From Candidatus Zemynaea palustris (lineage in GTDB: Bacteria > Vulcanimicrobiota > Vulcanimicrobiia > Vulcanimicrobiales > Vulcanimicrobiaceae), in NCBI GenBank assembly GCA_003134695.1, contig PLCB01000013.1, forward strand, positions 22,010 through 67,849: DNA of 45,840 nt. The letters are read 5' to 3'. Below are positions 8,586 to 17,512 of the stretch, one piece after another. Positions within the stretch are counted from its first letter, which is position 1; every line of letters begins with the position of its first letter. The position numbers and the translations under genes are program-made. The notes under the pieces are model-generated. The model saw only the letters and a program-made list of their open reading frames with translations, was not told the origin of the DNA and searched no databases.

Positions 8586-9038
8586 ATGTTTGAATTTTTC
8601 AAGAACACCGAGGTCTTCAAGACGCTCTTCGGCCGCGAAAGCTCCGGCGCGACCGCGCGGGAGCGCTTGCGGCTGGTCTTGCTCTCCGATCATCTCGCGC
8701 TCGCACCCGACGTCGTCGACGCGCTCAAGGCCGAACTGCTGGAGGTGATCGCGCGCTACGTCGACATCGATCCGGAGATGGCCGAAGTCACGTTCGAGCA
8801 GCGCGAGCGCGAACTCGCGATGCTGGCCAGCGTTCCGATCAAATCGGTTCGCAAAGACCGCCCTTCGGCGCCGGCGCAACGCACCGCGAACGGACGCGCG
8901 CACGCGCCGCTCAATCAGCCGCCGCGCCGGCGTCGCCGGCGCCGCCGCCCGAGCCCGGCCGCGCCCCCAAACGGCGCTCCATCGGACGGCACGTTGCTCG
9001 CGCCGCCCGGTACCTTCGAGAGTTCGGCCCAGGCGTAG
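8586..9038 (+). CDS. minE: Cell division topological specificity factor MinE with basic C-terminal tail
   Basis: This 150-residue protein starts three bases after the second minD stop. Residues 1-90 are a typical MinE. An amphipathic N-terminus (MFEFFKNTEVFKTLFG) is followed by the MinD-binding region ARERLRLVLLSDH. The dimerisation domain follows, with DALKAELLEVIARYVDIDPE and VTFEQRERELAMLASVPI. Residues 91-150 are an extra, low-complexity tail rich in Pro and Arg, including an eight-arginine run. MinE is usually about 85-95 residues, so the tail is unusual. It could bind nucleic acid or anionic lipid; that is speculation. Confidence 0.92.
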   Translation: MFEFFKNTEVFKTLFGRESSGATARERLRLVLLSDHLALAPDVVDALKAELLEVIARYVDIDPEMAEVTFEQRERELAMLASVPIKSVRKDRPSAPAQRTANGRAHAPLNQPPRRRRRRRRPSPAAPPNGAPSDGTLLAPPGTFESSAQA

Positions 9039-9067
9039 ACCCCGTTCGTAAGTAAGGACCTCGGGCG

Positions 9068-10168
9068 GTGGAACGCCCCTGGTACAGCCGGTTCAATTGG
9101 CTCTTGGCCGCGACGACGGTCGCGTTGGCGCTGTTCGGCGACGTCGTGATCCATTCGGCGACGTTGCACAATCCCGACGCATCGAACGAATGGCGCAAGC
9201 AACTCGTCTATATCGCGATCGGCGTCGTGGTGATGGCGTGGTGCGCGTGGGTCGATTACCGGCGCTGGCAGCGTTGGGCCGTCTACCTGTATTCGATCAA
9301 CCTCGGACTGTTGTATTTGGTATGGAAGAGCGGCCATAGCGCGATGGGCGCGCAGCGCTGGATTTCGCTCGGGCCGATCGGGACGTTTCAGCCGTCGGAG
9401 CCGGCGAAACTCGTGCTGGCGATCGTGATCGCGTCGCTGTTGGCGAGGACGATGATCGTTGGGTTCAAAGAGATGTTCTACACGCTCGTGGCCGTCGCGC
9501 TGCCGGCGTTCTTGATCCTCAAGCAGCCCGATCTCGGGACGACGCTCGTCATCTTCGGAATCCTGACGGCGCAATTATTCTTCGGCGTTTCGCGGACCGG
9601 CTATTTTGCCGTGTACGCGGCGCTCGTGGCGGCGGCGGCCGCGTTCGTCGTCGGCACGAATGCCGTGCTCAAGCCGTTCCAGCGAAGTCGCATTTTGATT
9701 TTCCTGCACCCGAACTCCGATCCGCAAGGCGCCGGCTGGAGTCTCAGCCAGTCGAAAATTGCCGTCGGCAGCGGCGAGCTTTTCGGAAAGGGCCTCACCC
9801 ACGGGACGCAGACGCAACTGGATTTCGTGCCGGAACATTCGCGGGATTTCATCTTCAGCGTCGTCGGCGAGGAACTCGGGTACGTCGGCGCCATCGCGCT
9901 CATCTGCGCGTATGCGATCATCTTGTTCGGCGCGGTCGGGGCCGTCTTCGCTTCCCGCGATCGGTTCGCGCTGCTCCTTTCGGTCGGAATCGTCGCGCTG
10001 CTGGCGTTCCACGTCGTCGTCAACATCGGAATGACCGTCGGGATCATGCCGATCACCGGCATCCCGCTGCCCTTCATGTCCTACGGCGGCAGCGCGATCA
10101 TCACGGATTTCGCGGCGATCGGGATCTTGCTCAACGTCCACATGCAGCGTGACCGCCTGGTGTTCTAG
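9068..10168 (+). CDS. rodA: SEDS peptidoglycan polymerase RodA
   Basis: This 366-residue polytopic membrane protein of the FtsW/RodA/SpoVE family polymerises lipid II glycan chains in the elongasome with a class B PBP. It starts at GTG 9068, 29 bp after minE, with AAGGA upstream. About ten membrane helices are visible. Family motifs include LKQPDLGTTLV, GKGLTHGTQTQLDFVPEHSR, DFIFSVVGEELGYVGA and PLPFMSYGGSAIITD. The conserved Asp in the HSRDFIF segment corresponds to the residue proposed to be catalytic in SEDS proteins. RodA rather than FtsW is inferred from the short tails and min-operon linkage; the paired PBP2 is not in the window. Confidence 0.92.
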   Translation: MERPWYSRFNWLLAATTVALALFGDVVIHSATLHNPDASNEWRKQLVYIAIGVVVMAWCAWVDYRRWQRWAVYLYSINLGLLYLVWKSGHSAMGAQRWISLGPIGTFQPSEPAKLVLAIVIASLLARTMIVGFKEMFYTLVAVALPAFLILKQPDLGTTLVIFGILTAQLFFGVSRTGYFAVYAALVAAAAAFVVGTNAVLKPFQRSRILIFLHPNSDPQGAGWSLSQSKIAVGSGELFGKGLTHGTQTQLDFVPEHSRDFIFSVVGEELGYVGAIALICAYAIILFGAVGAVFASRDRFALLLSVGIVALLAFHVVVNIGMTVGIMPITGIPLPFMSYGGSAIITDFAAIGILLNVHMQRDRLVF

Positions 10169-10182
10169 CGGTTGTTGCTCGT

Positions 10183-10372
10183 CGGCGTGACATAGCCGCC
10201 TCGGGACGACGACTCGGTTCCTTCCGTGGAACCTCGTGCGTCTCGACTGCTCGTCGCTCTCGCCCTCCGGGGCTCGCCGGCGCGACATAGCCCCCTCGGG
10301 ACGACGACTCGGTTCCTTCCGTGGAACCTCGTGCGTCTCGACTACTCGTCGCTTTCGCCCTCCGGGCTTCGC
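10183..10372. repeat. Two tandem ~95-bp direct repeats with internal hairpins
   Basis: Bases 10183-10277 and 10278-10372 are near-identical copies offset by 95 bp. Both contain GACATAGCC, CTCGGGACGACGACTCGG, a GGTTCC-TTCCGT-GGAACC hairpin (first copy 10216-10233), then TCTCGACT and a CCCTCCGGG segment. They fill the start of the 513-bp gap between rodA and the RNase gene. There are no convincing open frames with coding character across it. The unit could be a dispersed intergenic element, a small-RNA template or a remnant of mobile DNA. It is not CRISPR-like because the copies abut with no spacers. Confidence 0.75.
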
Positions 10373-10681
10373 TCCTCGTAGACGCCCTCGGTTGCAACGC
10401 CGCGCCGGCTCGCTAAACGCGAAAAGGACCTCCTGCCGCCCTTCAGGAACCCTAGAGAACATCCGATTTCAAGTTATAGCGTACCGCGTCGCAGCGCTCG
10501 GCGCTTCCGTGGACGCACTTCCGTCAATCGGAATGACAAATTTGGTCTCATCGTTCGTTCGGGACCGCGCCTTCGGCGCCAGGACTCAGGACGAACGAGG
10601 TGGCCGCACCGCCGCTCCACCGAGGAGCAGGCAAAACTGAATTCATGCGGCGCCATCGCGCCGCTCCAAGCGAAAGGCTAC
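10373..10681 (+). promoter_or_regulatory. Leader region upstream of the RNase E/G gene
   Basis: This roughly 300-bp stretch holds no supported gene. Two inverted repeats stand out. TCGTTCGT near 10550 pairs with ACGAACGA near 10592, flanking a further GC-rich fold. GCGGCGC at 10647-10653 pairs with GCGCCGC at 10658-10664 across CATC, just before the ribosome site AAAGG at 10673-10677 and the ATG at 10682. RNase E is known in other bacteria to autoregulate through its structured 5' leader, so a similar role is plausible, but it is not shown by the sequence. Confidence 0.35.
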
Positions 10682-13318
10682 ATGCCAACAGAAATCCTCA
10701 TATCCAGCGACCCCTGGGAAAATCGGGTTGCAATCCTTGAGGACGGCCAACTGGCCGAAATCTACTTCGAACGCGAAGAAAAAGTCATCGGGTCGATCTA
10801 TAAGGGCAAAGTGATGAACGTGCTCCCCGGAATGGGAGCGAGCTTCGTCGACATCGGCCTCGGCCGCAACGCCTTCTTGTACGTCGACGACATCAATAAG
10901 ACGCCGCTCAACATCGGCGACGTCGAGATCACGCAAGGCCGCTCCGGCTGGACGATCACCGAAAAGATTTCCAAAGGCGACGACGTCCTCGTCCAAATCG
11001 TCAAAGAACCACGCGGGCTCAAGGGCGCGCGTATCTCGACCAACATCTCCTTGCCCGGCCGCTATCTGATCCTGATGCCGACCGGCAAGTACTCCGGTGT
11101 CTCGCGCAAGATCGAAAGCGCCGAAGAGCGCAACCGCCTCAAGAACATCATGAAGATGATTCGGCCGGAAGGGATGGCGACGGTCGTCCGCACGGCCGCC
11201 GCCGGCGTCAGCCAAGCCGAGTTGCTCGCCGACCTCGGCGTCCTGATCCGCATGTGGCACGGCATTCTCGAAAGCTACAAGCGCGCACCCGCGCCGTCGC
11301 TGATCCACAAGGACATGAATCTCGTCTACAAAGCCGCGCGCGATTTCATCACGCCCGAAGTCGAACGGGTCCTGATCGACGACGCCGAGGAATACGAGAA
11401 GGTTCGCGACTTCATGCGGCTGCTCGGCCCACAGTACGTCGAGCGCATCCAGCACTACAATGACGGCCGGGCGCTCTTCAAAGACTTCAAGGTCGACGAA
11501 GAAGTCCAAAAGCTTCTGCGGCCCAAGATCAACCTACCGGCGGGTGGTTCGATCGTGATCGAGTCGACCGAAGCGCTGACCGTCATCGACGTCAACAGCG
11601 GCAAGTTCACGGGCGGAAAGAATCTCGAAGACACGATCGTCAAGACGAACATCGAGGCCGCGAGCGAAATCGCGCGTCAAGTGCGACTGCGCGACATCGG
11701 CGGCATCATTGTCTGCGACTTCATCGACATGTCAAGCGAGGCGTCGCGCAACAGGGTGCTGGCGACACTTGAAACCGGGCTGCGCAAGGACCGCACGCGC
11801 ACGACGATTCAATCGTTCTCGGCGCTCGGACTCCTCGAATTCACCCGCAAGCGCGTCGGAAAAGATCTTTCCGGCCAATTGCGCGGTTCGTGCCCGACCT
11901 GCAGTGGACTCGGCTCGGTGATGTCGCCCGAGACCGTCGCGATCGAGGCCTTCCGCACGGTGCGCCGTCTCGGTCACGAACACGACAACGGCAAGGCCAA
12001 AGTGAGGCCGATCGAAGTGATCTCGGCGCCGACCGTCGGCGCGCAGATCGAGTATTGGTATGAGAACGAGCGCGAGGCGCTCGAAAAAGAGATCGGTACG
12101 AAGGTCGCGGTTCGCGTCGACTCGACCTTGCCGCCCGAGAAAACCAAGATCAGCCTGGTCGACGATCCGAAAATGTTCTCGGCGCCGCCCGACGTGCGCG
12201 TCGGCGATGAGATCGAAATTGAATTGCTGCATGCGCGCTTGCCGAATCCGACCTCGGCGCTGGCGATCGTCGGCGATCGCTTGATCGAAGTCGAGAACGC
12301 CGCCAACGCGATCGGTCAAACCATCAGGATCAAGGTCATCGACGTCGACGAAGACGGCAACATCCTCGCCGAGCCACGCACGCCGGTCGAGGCACCGGCC
12401 GAAGGAAAGAAACGCCGCCGGCGCGGTGGCCGCGGGCGGAAGAAAGAGCTCACGCCGGCGGAGCAGGAAGAGCAATTGCGCGAACTCGCCGAGGAGGCCG
12501 CGAAGGGCATCGGCGAGCGGACCGCCATCGGCATCTCGACGACCGCCGAAGCGGAAGCCGAGGAGGCGGAAGTGCGCGCGCACGCGGCGACCGCGCCGCC
12601 GCTCGCCACGGTCACGCCGATTCACGTCCCCGATTACGCCGCGGTCGAACCCGACGGCGAGCACCGCGCCTACGCATCGTATGGCGGGAACGGTACGCAT
12701 CGTCGCCGGCGGCGGCGGCGCCGGCGTGGCGGAGCCGGTGGTGGCGGCGACGTCGCGACGATGGCCGCGATCGCGGCCGCGGCCGGCGTGCCCATGCCGC
12801 CGGGCCTCGAGCGCGGCCATGCGGACCAAGAGCATCCAGCGACGCCTCCAGCCGAGGGCGGCGGTCGCCGTCGCCGCCGGCGTCGTCGCCGTCGCGGACG
12901 CGGTGGCACCGGAGGCGAAGCCGCTCCGGATCGTACGATCTTCCGCGTCGGAGCCGACGGTGCAGCGGAACCGACCGGCCGGACCGCGCCGCCGGAACCG
13001 TCGCACGCGATCGCGCGCGTCGAGCGCCGCCCAGCGTCGGTAGCGGTCGAGCCGCCGCCCCCGAGCCTCTCCCTCCCCACAGAGCCGGCGAAGTTCGCCA
13101 AACCCGCACGCGGCCGCCGGCCGCGCGCGAGTGCCGGCGGATCGCTCGAAGGCGCGAGTCAAGCCGCGCTGCCTTTGCCGCAGCCTATGGCGGCCGAGGC
13201 TCCCAAGCGCCGGGGCCGTCCGCGGAAAACCGCGGCCGCGTCGGTCGATGGAGAGGCGGCGGCCGAAAAACCGAAGCGGACTCGGAAGAAAGCGCCGCGC
13301 ACGACGACGATCGTCTAA
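10682..13318 (+). CDS. rne: Rne/Rng family ribonuclease (RNase E/G-like) with long basic tail
   Basis: This 878-residue endoribonuclease acts in mRNA decay and rRNA/tRNA processing. The S1 RNA-binding region spans about residues 38-120 (IGSIYKGKVMNVLPGMGASF). The DNase I-like catalytic region has Asp303 in TVIDVNSGKFTGG and Asp346 in VCDFIDM. The zinc-link is CPTC at 404-407. These positions coincide with the E. coli RNase E residues. From about residue 580 the protein becomes low-complexity and strongly basic, with KKRRRRGGRGRKK, nine- and ten-arginine runs separated by Gly/Ala segments, and an AT-hook-like KRRGRPRKT. The tail probably binds RNA or scaffolds partners. A terminator follows the gene. 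Confidence 0.93.
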   Translation: MPTEILISSDPWENRVAILEDGQLAEIYFEREEKVIGSIYKGKVMNVLPGMGASFVDIGLGRNAFLYVDDINKTPLNIGDVEITQGRSGWTITEKISKGDDVLVQIVKEPRGLKGARISTNISLPGRYLILMPTGKYSGVSRKIESAEERNRLKNIMKMIRPEGMATVVRTAAAGVSQAELLADLGVLIRMWHGILESYKRAPAPSLIHKDMNLVYKAARDFITPEVERVLIDDAEEYEKVRDFMRLLGPQYVERIQHYNDGRALFKDFKVDEEVQKLLRPKINLPAGGSIVIESTEALTVIDVNSGKFTGGKNLEDTIVKTNIEAASEIARQVRLRDIGGIIVCDFIDMSSEASRNRVLATLETGLRKDRTRTTIQSFSALGLLEFTRKRVGKDLSGQLRGSCPTCSGLGSVMSPETVAIEAFRTVRRLGHEHDNGKAKVRPIEVISAPTVGAQIEYWYENEREALEKEIGTKVAVRVDSTLPPEKTKISLVDDPKMFSAPPDVRVGDEIEIELLHARLPNPTSALAIVGDRLIEVENAANAIGQTIRIKVIDVDEDGNILAEPRTPVEAPAEGKKRRRRGGRGRKKELTPAEQEEQLRELAEEAAKGIGERTAIGISTTAEAEAEEAEVRAHAATAPPLATVTPIHVPDYAAVEPDGEHRAYASYGGNGTHRRRRRRRRRGGAGGGGDVATMAAIAAAAGVPMPPGLERGHADQEHPATPPAEGGGRRRRRRRRRRGRGGTGGEAAPDRTIFRVGADGAAEPTGRTAPPEPSHAIARVERRPASVAVEPPPPSLSLPTEPAKFAKPARGRRPRASAGGSLEGASQAALPLPQPMAAEAPKRRGRPRKTAAASVDGEAAAEKPKRTRKKAPRTTTIV

Positions 13319-13348
13319 TTCTAGCCCGGACCGCGGCCCGGACGAACA

Positions 13349-13376
13349 GAGCCCGCCGGGCGGCGGGCTCTTCCTT
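13349..13376 (+). terminator. Rho-independent terminator after the RNase gene
   Basis: GAGCCCGCC pairs perfectly with GGCGGGCTC (9 bp) across a GGGC loop and is followed by TTCCTT. It lies 30 bp after the RNase stop and between convergent genes. It could also work on the minus strand for the protease gene, though there is no T-run on that side. Confidence 0.8.
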
Positions 13377-13403
13377 ATTTACGACTCGGTGACGCTCGGT
13401 GGG

Positions 13404-14744
13404 CTACGTACCAAGCTTCGCGAGCCGGCCTTGCAGGTACGTGATCGCCGACTGCAATTGCGGATCGTTGGCCGGCTCCCCGAAGCGCGCGTTCTTCGGT
13501 TCGGCGGTGATGATGTCGGGCGTGATTCCCACCTGATTGATGTCGCGCCCGCGCGGCGTCAGGTAGCGCGCGCTCGTAATCTTGACCGCCGAGCCGTCCG
13601 GCAGCGGGTGAATCGATTGAACGACGCCCTTGCCGTAGGTTTTCTCGCCGACCAGCTCCCCGACGCCGTTGTCTTGGATCGCGCCGGACGTAATCTCGGA
13701 GGCCGACGCCGTAAAGCCGTTGACGAGCACCGCCAGCGGACGCGGCGGGATCGCGGTGTCCTCGGCATCGTACTGGGTATTGCTTCCGCCACGCGACTCG
13801 ACCGAGACGATTGGGCCCGACGGGATGAACTTCGAGCTGACCTCGATGGCCGCGTTCAGATAGCCACCCCCGTTGTCGCGCAAGTCGAGCACGTACGCTT
13901 TGGCATGCTGTGCCTCGAGGCGGTCGAGCGCTTGCGACAGTTCGGCGGCCGTCGTGGAACCGAAGACGGTCAGGCGCGCGTAGCCGATCCCGCCGTCGAG
14001 CATCTTCGCGTAGACGCTCGGCTGATGGATGACGGCGCGGGTGACCGCGATCGGTGCGAGCGCCGCTCCGCTGCGTTCGACGGTGATGCGGACGACCGTC
14101 CCTTCCTTGCCGCGAAGAAGTTTCGCGTCGTCGTCGGTGGTCAGCCCCTTGGTCGACTTCCCGTCGATCGCCGTAATGAGATCGCCGGGTTGGAGGCCGG
14201 CCTTCTCCGCCGGTCCGCCCGTAATCACGTCGTTGACCCGCAACATCTTGGTTGGGTCGTCGATCGCGATCGAGACGCCGACGCCGCTGAAGTTTCCGCC
14301 GTCAAGCCCTTCGTTGAGCTGCGCGAATTCTTTTGGCGTCAAGAACGTCGTGTACTTGTCCTTGACCGAGGAGAGCATCCCCGCGATCGCTTGATAGGTG
14401 AGCTCGCGCGCGCCGAGCTTCGTCCCGTAAAGGGTTACGACGTTCGAAACCTCGCGCTCCAGCGCGCGGACGTTGAGCGTCGTATCCTCGGTCGCCTTCA
14501 GCGTCGGGACGTTGGGCTTCGGTACGCCATTCTTTTGCAGGTAGGCGATCAGCTCCAGACGCGCGCCGTCGAGAAGCGTCTGCGGATCGACCTTCTTATA
14601 AAACTCGGCGGTCACGAGCGCGTAGCTCATCTGGAGTTCGTCGCGCTCGATGCTCGAGAGCCCTGGGGCGGCACTCGTTGGGAAGTTGGTTGCGGCCGAC
14701 AGGAAGAGCGTCGCGGCCAGGGCGGTCAGGATGCGTTTTTTCAA
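13404..14744 (-). CDS. S41 family C-terminal processing peptidase (copy 1)
   Basis: This 446-residue exported Ser/Lys protease has a signal peptide at 1-26 (MKKRILTALAATLFLSAATN). An N-terminal helical region is followed by a PDZ domain at about 145-235 (GNFSGVGVSIAI, GPAEKAGLQPGDLI). The S41 core shows YVLDLRDNGGGYLNAA, then Ser347 in TASASEI and Lys372 in YGKGVVQ, 25 residues apart as in CtpA/CtpB/Prc. Substrates are unknown; relatives trim or activate periplasmic proteins, including peptidoglycan hydrolases. It is 11 bp downstream of a paralogue and belongs to the ftsE-ftsX-M23-ctp-ctp cluster. Confidence 0.94.
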   Translation of the reverse strand: MKKRILTALAATLFLSAATNFPTSAAPGLSSIERDELQMSYALVTAEFYKKVDPQTLLDGARLELIAYLQKNGVPKPNVPTLKATEDTTLNVRALEREVSNVVTLYGTKLGARELTYQAIAGMLSSVKDKYTTFLTPKEFAQLNEGLDGGNFSGVGVSIAIDDPTKMLRVNDVITGGPAEKAGLQPGDLITAIDGKSTKGLTTDDDAKLLRGKEGTVVRITVERSGAALAPIAVTRAVIHQPSVYAKMLDGGIGYARLTVFGSTTAAELSQALDRLEAQHAKAYVLDLRDNGGGYLNAAIEVSSKFIPSGPIVSVESRGGSNTQYDAEDTAIPPRPLAVLVNGFTASASEITSGAIQDNGVGELVGEKTYGKGVVQSIHPLPDGSAVKITSARYLTPRGRDINQVGITPDIITAEPKNARFGEPANDPQLQSAITYLQGRLAKLGT

Positions 14745-14755
14745 GCAGGGTTACC

Positions 14756-16156
14756 TTAAGGAGAGATGCGGCGTAAGTATGCCTTGGCGGCCGCGAGTTG
14801 TTGGTCTTTGGGCGTATCGATGATCGGAGCTTCGACCGGTTGCGTGACGACCACGTCCGGCTCGATGCCGCGATGCTGGATGTCGCGTCCGAGCGGCGTG
14901 ACGTATCGCGCCGTCGTGATCTTGAGTGCGCCGCCGTCGCTCAGGTTGTAAATGCTTTGAACGACGCCTTTTCCAAACGTCTTGGTTCCGATCAGAACGC
15001 CGACGTGATAATCCTGGATGGCACCGGCCGTGATCTCGGAGGCGCTGGCCGTGTATTTGTTGACCAGCACCGCGAGCGGTGCGACGCCGATCGATTCGTG
15101 CGTCGCGCCCTTGGTTTCACGGTTTCCGGCGCGGTCGATCGTCGAGACGATCGACCCCTGTGGGATGAAGAGACTCGAGATCTGGACGGCCGCGTCGAGC
15201 AGGCCGCCGCCGTTATTGCGCAGGTCGAGGATGTAGCCGCGCGCGCCGCGCGCTTTTCCGGCGAGCATCGCGCGCCGCACTTCGTCATACGAGGTCTGAC
15301 CGAAGTCAGTGAGCCGCACGTACTCGAAGCCGTTCTCGACCTTAGCGTGAACCGACGGGACGTAAATCTGTTGACGCGTCACGGCGACCGCGCGCGGCGT
15401 CCGCGCATTGTGCGAGAGCACGGAGAGTTCGACGACCGTTCCGACGTGACCGCGAATCAGCCGCTCGACCTCGTCGAGTTTGAGCCCAGTAACGGTATGG
15501 CCGTCGACGGCGACGATCTGGTCGCCGGTCTTGATCCCGGCCTTGTAAGCCGGCGTCCCCTCGATCGGTTCGACGAGGATGCGCTTGGTCTGCGGATCCT
15601 GAACGATGTAGACGCCGATGCCGCCGAAGTCGCCGCCGCGCAGCGACTCTTCGAGGCTGTTGATTTCGCTGGCCGAGAGATACGTCGTGTACGGGTCGCC
15701 GAGCGCGTTCATCATGCCGCGAATCGCCGCTTGCGTCAGTTCCGCGTTCGAGGTCAGCTTGCCGTATTGGAATTGCGCCAGCTGGAGGTTGTGGTTGAGC
15801 AAGCCGATATCGTGGATCTCATCGCCGGTGGCGAGGGCCGCCGGAATCGCCGGATCGTGGACGTTGTGCTTGCGCAGATAAGTGACCAGTTCGCGTTGCT
15901 CGCCGTTGAGCAAGACCTGAGCGTTGACCGGGCGGTAGTAGGCTTTTTCGACTTGCCGGAACGCGTTGTCGAGCATGCGCTGATCCGAGTTGCGTGGGCT
16001 CTCCAGCAACGCATGGAGATCGAGCGTGGCAACGCCTCCTCCGCCGAACAGAGAGTCGTCGCTGTTGTTGCGCGCGTGCCCGAGATAAAGAGCGCCGGCG
16101 AGCGATGCGACGGCGATCAGGAAGGCTGCGGCGAGAACGCGGAATGTGCTGGTCAA
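14756..16156 (-). CDS. S41 family C-terminal processing peptidase (copy 2)
   Basis: This 466-residue paralogue of the downstream protease has an N-terminal membrane anchor or signal (residues 5-26, VLAAAFLIAVASLAGALYLG). A PDZ domain follows at about 170-260 (GDFGGIGVYIVQ, TPAYKAGIKTGDQIVAVDG). The catalytic core has YILDLRNNGGGLLDAA, Ser371 in TASASEI and Lys396 in FGKGVVQ. Both catalytic residues are intact in both copies. It starts 126 bp after the M23 peptidase gene; that gap shows no gene and no strong terminator. Processing of the FtsEX-linked peptidase or other septal proteins is a reasonable inference, not shown. Confidence 0.94.
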   Translation of the reverse strand: MTSTFRVLAAAFLIAVASLAGALYLGHARNNSDDSLFGGGGVATLDLHALLESPRNSDQRMLDNAFRQVEKAYYRPVNAQVLLNGEQRELVTYLRKHNVHDPAIPAALATGDEIHDIGLLNHNLQLAQFQYGKLTSNAELTQAAIRGMMNALGDPYTTYLSASEINSLEESLRGGDFGGIGVYIVQDPQTKRILVEPIEGTPAYKAGIKTGDQIVAVDGHTVTGLKLDEVERLIRGHVGTVVELSVLSHNARTPRAVAVTRQQIYVPSVHAKVENGFEYVRLTDFGQTSYDEVRRAMLAGKARGARGYILDLRNNGGGLLDAAVQISSLFIPQGSIVSTIDRAGNRETKGATHESIGVAPLAVLVNKYTASASEITAGAIQDYHVGVLIGTKTFGKGVVQSIYNLSDGGALKITTARYVTPLGRDIQHRGIEPDVVVTQPVEAPIIDTPKDQQLAAAKAYLRRISP

Positions 16157-16282
16157 GGACTCTTGCTTTTCTGGAATTCTCCGAAGTCGCCCTCTGGTTC
16201 GAGCGAGCCCGCGTTTGGATCGGCCGAGCTCACAGCGAGTATCCTACCCAAGCAGCCTGGGGAGTCTCTGGGGGAATCCTCA

Positions 16283-17512
16283 TTAGTGCAATCGGCCCGT
16301 CGGATCGACCGGAACGCCGTCCACGCGGACCTCAAAGTGAAGATGCGGGCCGGTCGAGTTGCCGGTCGACCCCACCGCTCCGATCGCCTGGCCACGCTGG
16401 ACGTCCTGCCCCTTGGAGACGAACCACTGCGAGCAGTGGCCGTAGAGCGTGACGGTCTTGCCGCCGTGATCGATGATGATCGCTTTGCCGTAGCCGCCGT
16501 ACCAATCGGCGAAAATGACGTGTCCGGCGGCGGCGGCCGTGATCGTCGCGCCCATCGGCGCGCCGATGTCGAGGCCGGTATGCATCGTAAAGCCGTGCCC
16601 GAACGGATCGGAGCGCATCCCGAACGGTGAGGTGATCGGTCCCGAGACCGGCCAGCTGAAAGACGACGGCGCGCCGAGTTCGGGCGGAATCGGTTTGCCG
16701 GCGAGTTGCGCCGCGCGTCGCTCGGCGGCACGGCGCGATTCCTCGATGCGCTGCTCTTCACGGATCAAGTCTTCCAGCGCCGACTCTTGTTGCGCCGTCA
16801 AGTCCTCGAGCTGCGCGACCTCTTGCGCGACGACCCGCTTCTTCTCTTCGGCGACGGCGACCAGTTGCGCGCGACGATCGGCGAGCCCCGCCAGTTGGAA
16901 GCGATTTTGCTGCTGCCGCTGCACCGCGTTGCTGAGCACGATCTTATCGCTTTCGAGCTGACGCTGGGCCGAGGCGACCTGCCGTTCTGCCGCCTGGCGC
17001 TCGCGGACCGTTCGCTCGTTGGCGGCGATGAGATACCGAATGTCGTCCCAGCGCTCGACGAAATCGTTGAACGAGGTTGCTGAAAGCAGCACGTTGAGGT
17101 AGCCCATGTCGCCGCGCTCGTAGGCGTCGACGATGCGCCGGTTGAGCGCAGCGTTGTGGCGTGCCAAGGTCGCTTCGGCGGCTTCCAGTTGCTTGGTATT
17201 CCAGCTCAAACGTTGGGTGTTCGAGCGAATCTCCAGGCCCAATTCTTGTAGCGACGCGCTGACGCGATTGATCGAGTGGTTCGTCTCGGAGAGCTGGTTC
17301 TGCAGATCTTGCGAACGCAGTTGATGCCAGCGGAGCTGCGCACGCGCCGACCGCAGTTTCAGCTTCATCTGATGAACCTGTTGCTGCTGCTGCTTGATGC
17401 GTTCGCCGAGCGACGACGGTGCCGGGGTATGCCTCGGCGCGGCAACGCCTGCCGAGACGGGGCTCCAGAGCAGCGCAGCGGCGAACGCGGCGGCGGCGGC
17501 GCCGCGGATCAT
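16283..17512 (-). CDS. FtsEX-linked M23 (LytM) murein hydrolase, EnvC-like architecture
   Basis: This 409-residue exported protein has a signal peptide at 1-24. Two coiled-coil stretches span about residues 30-125 and 165-270 (QQQQQVHQMKLKLRSARAQL; ALEDLIREEQRIEESRRAAE). A LytM domain at 290-409 has SPFGMRSDPFG, HTGLDIGAPMG, YGHCSQWFVSKGQDV and GPHLHFEVR. The zinc ligands of active M23 peptidases (H-x3-D and H-x-H) are present, unlike E. coli EnvC, whose LytM domain is degenerate. It may therefore cut peptidoglycan itself. The ATG overlaps the ftsX stop (ATGA), so it is probably the hydrolase or activator controlled by FtsEX during division. Confidence 0.92.
   Translation of the reverse strand: MIRGAAAAAFAAALLWSPVSAGVAAPRHTPAPSSLGERIKQQQQQVHQMKLKLRSARAQLRWHQLRSQDLQNQLSETNHSINRVSASLQELGLEIRSNTQRLSWNTKQLEAAEATLARHNAALNRRIVDAYERGDMGYLNVLLSATSFNDFVERWDDIRYLIAANERTVRERQAAERQVASAQRQLESDKIVLSNAVQRQQQNRFQLAGLADRRAQLVAVAEEKKRVVAQEVAQLEDLTAQQESALEDLIREEQRIEESRRAAERRAAQLAGKPIPPELGAPSSFSWPVSGPITSPFGMRSDPFGHGFTMHTGLDIGAPMGATITAAAAGHVIFADWYGGYGKAIIIDHGGKTVTLYGHCSQWFVSKGQDVQRGQAIGAVGSTGNSTGPHLHFEVRVDGVPVDPTGRLH

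Noticed and set aside
10183-10372. CRISPR array
   Set aside because: Only two long copies, directly abutting with no spacers, and no cas genes.
13319-13403. Small gene in the RNase/protease convergent gap
   Set aside because: Only 85 bp, occupied by a terminator hairpin.
14798-16630. 610-codon plus-strand frame over the second S41 protease
   Set aside because: The protease and M23 peptidase on the minus strand account for this DNA; no domain is visible in the plus-strand translation.
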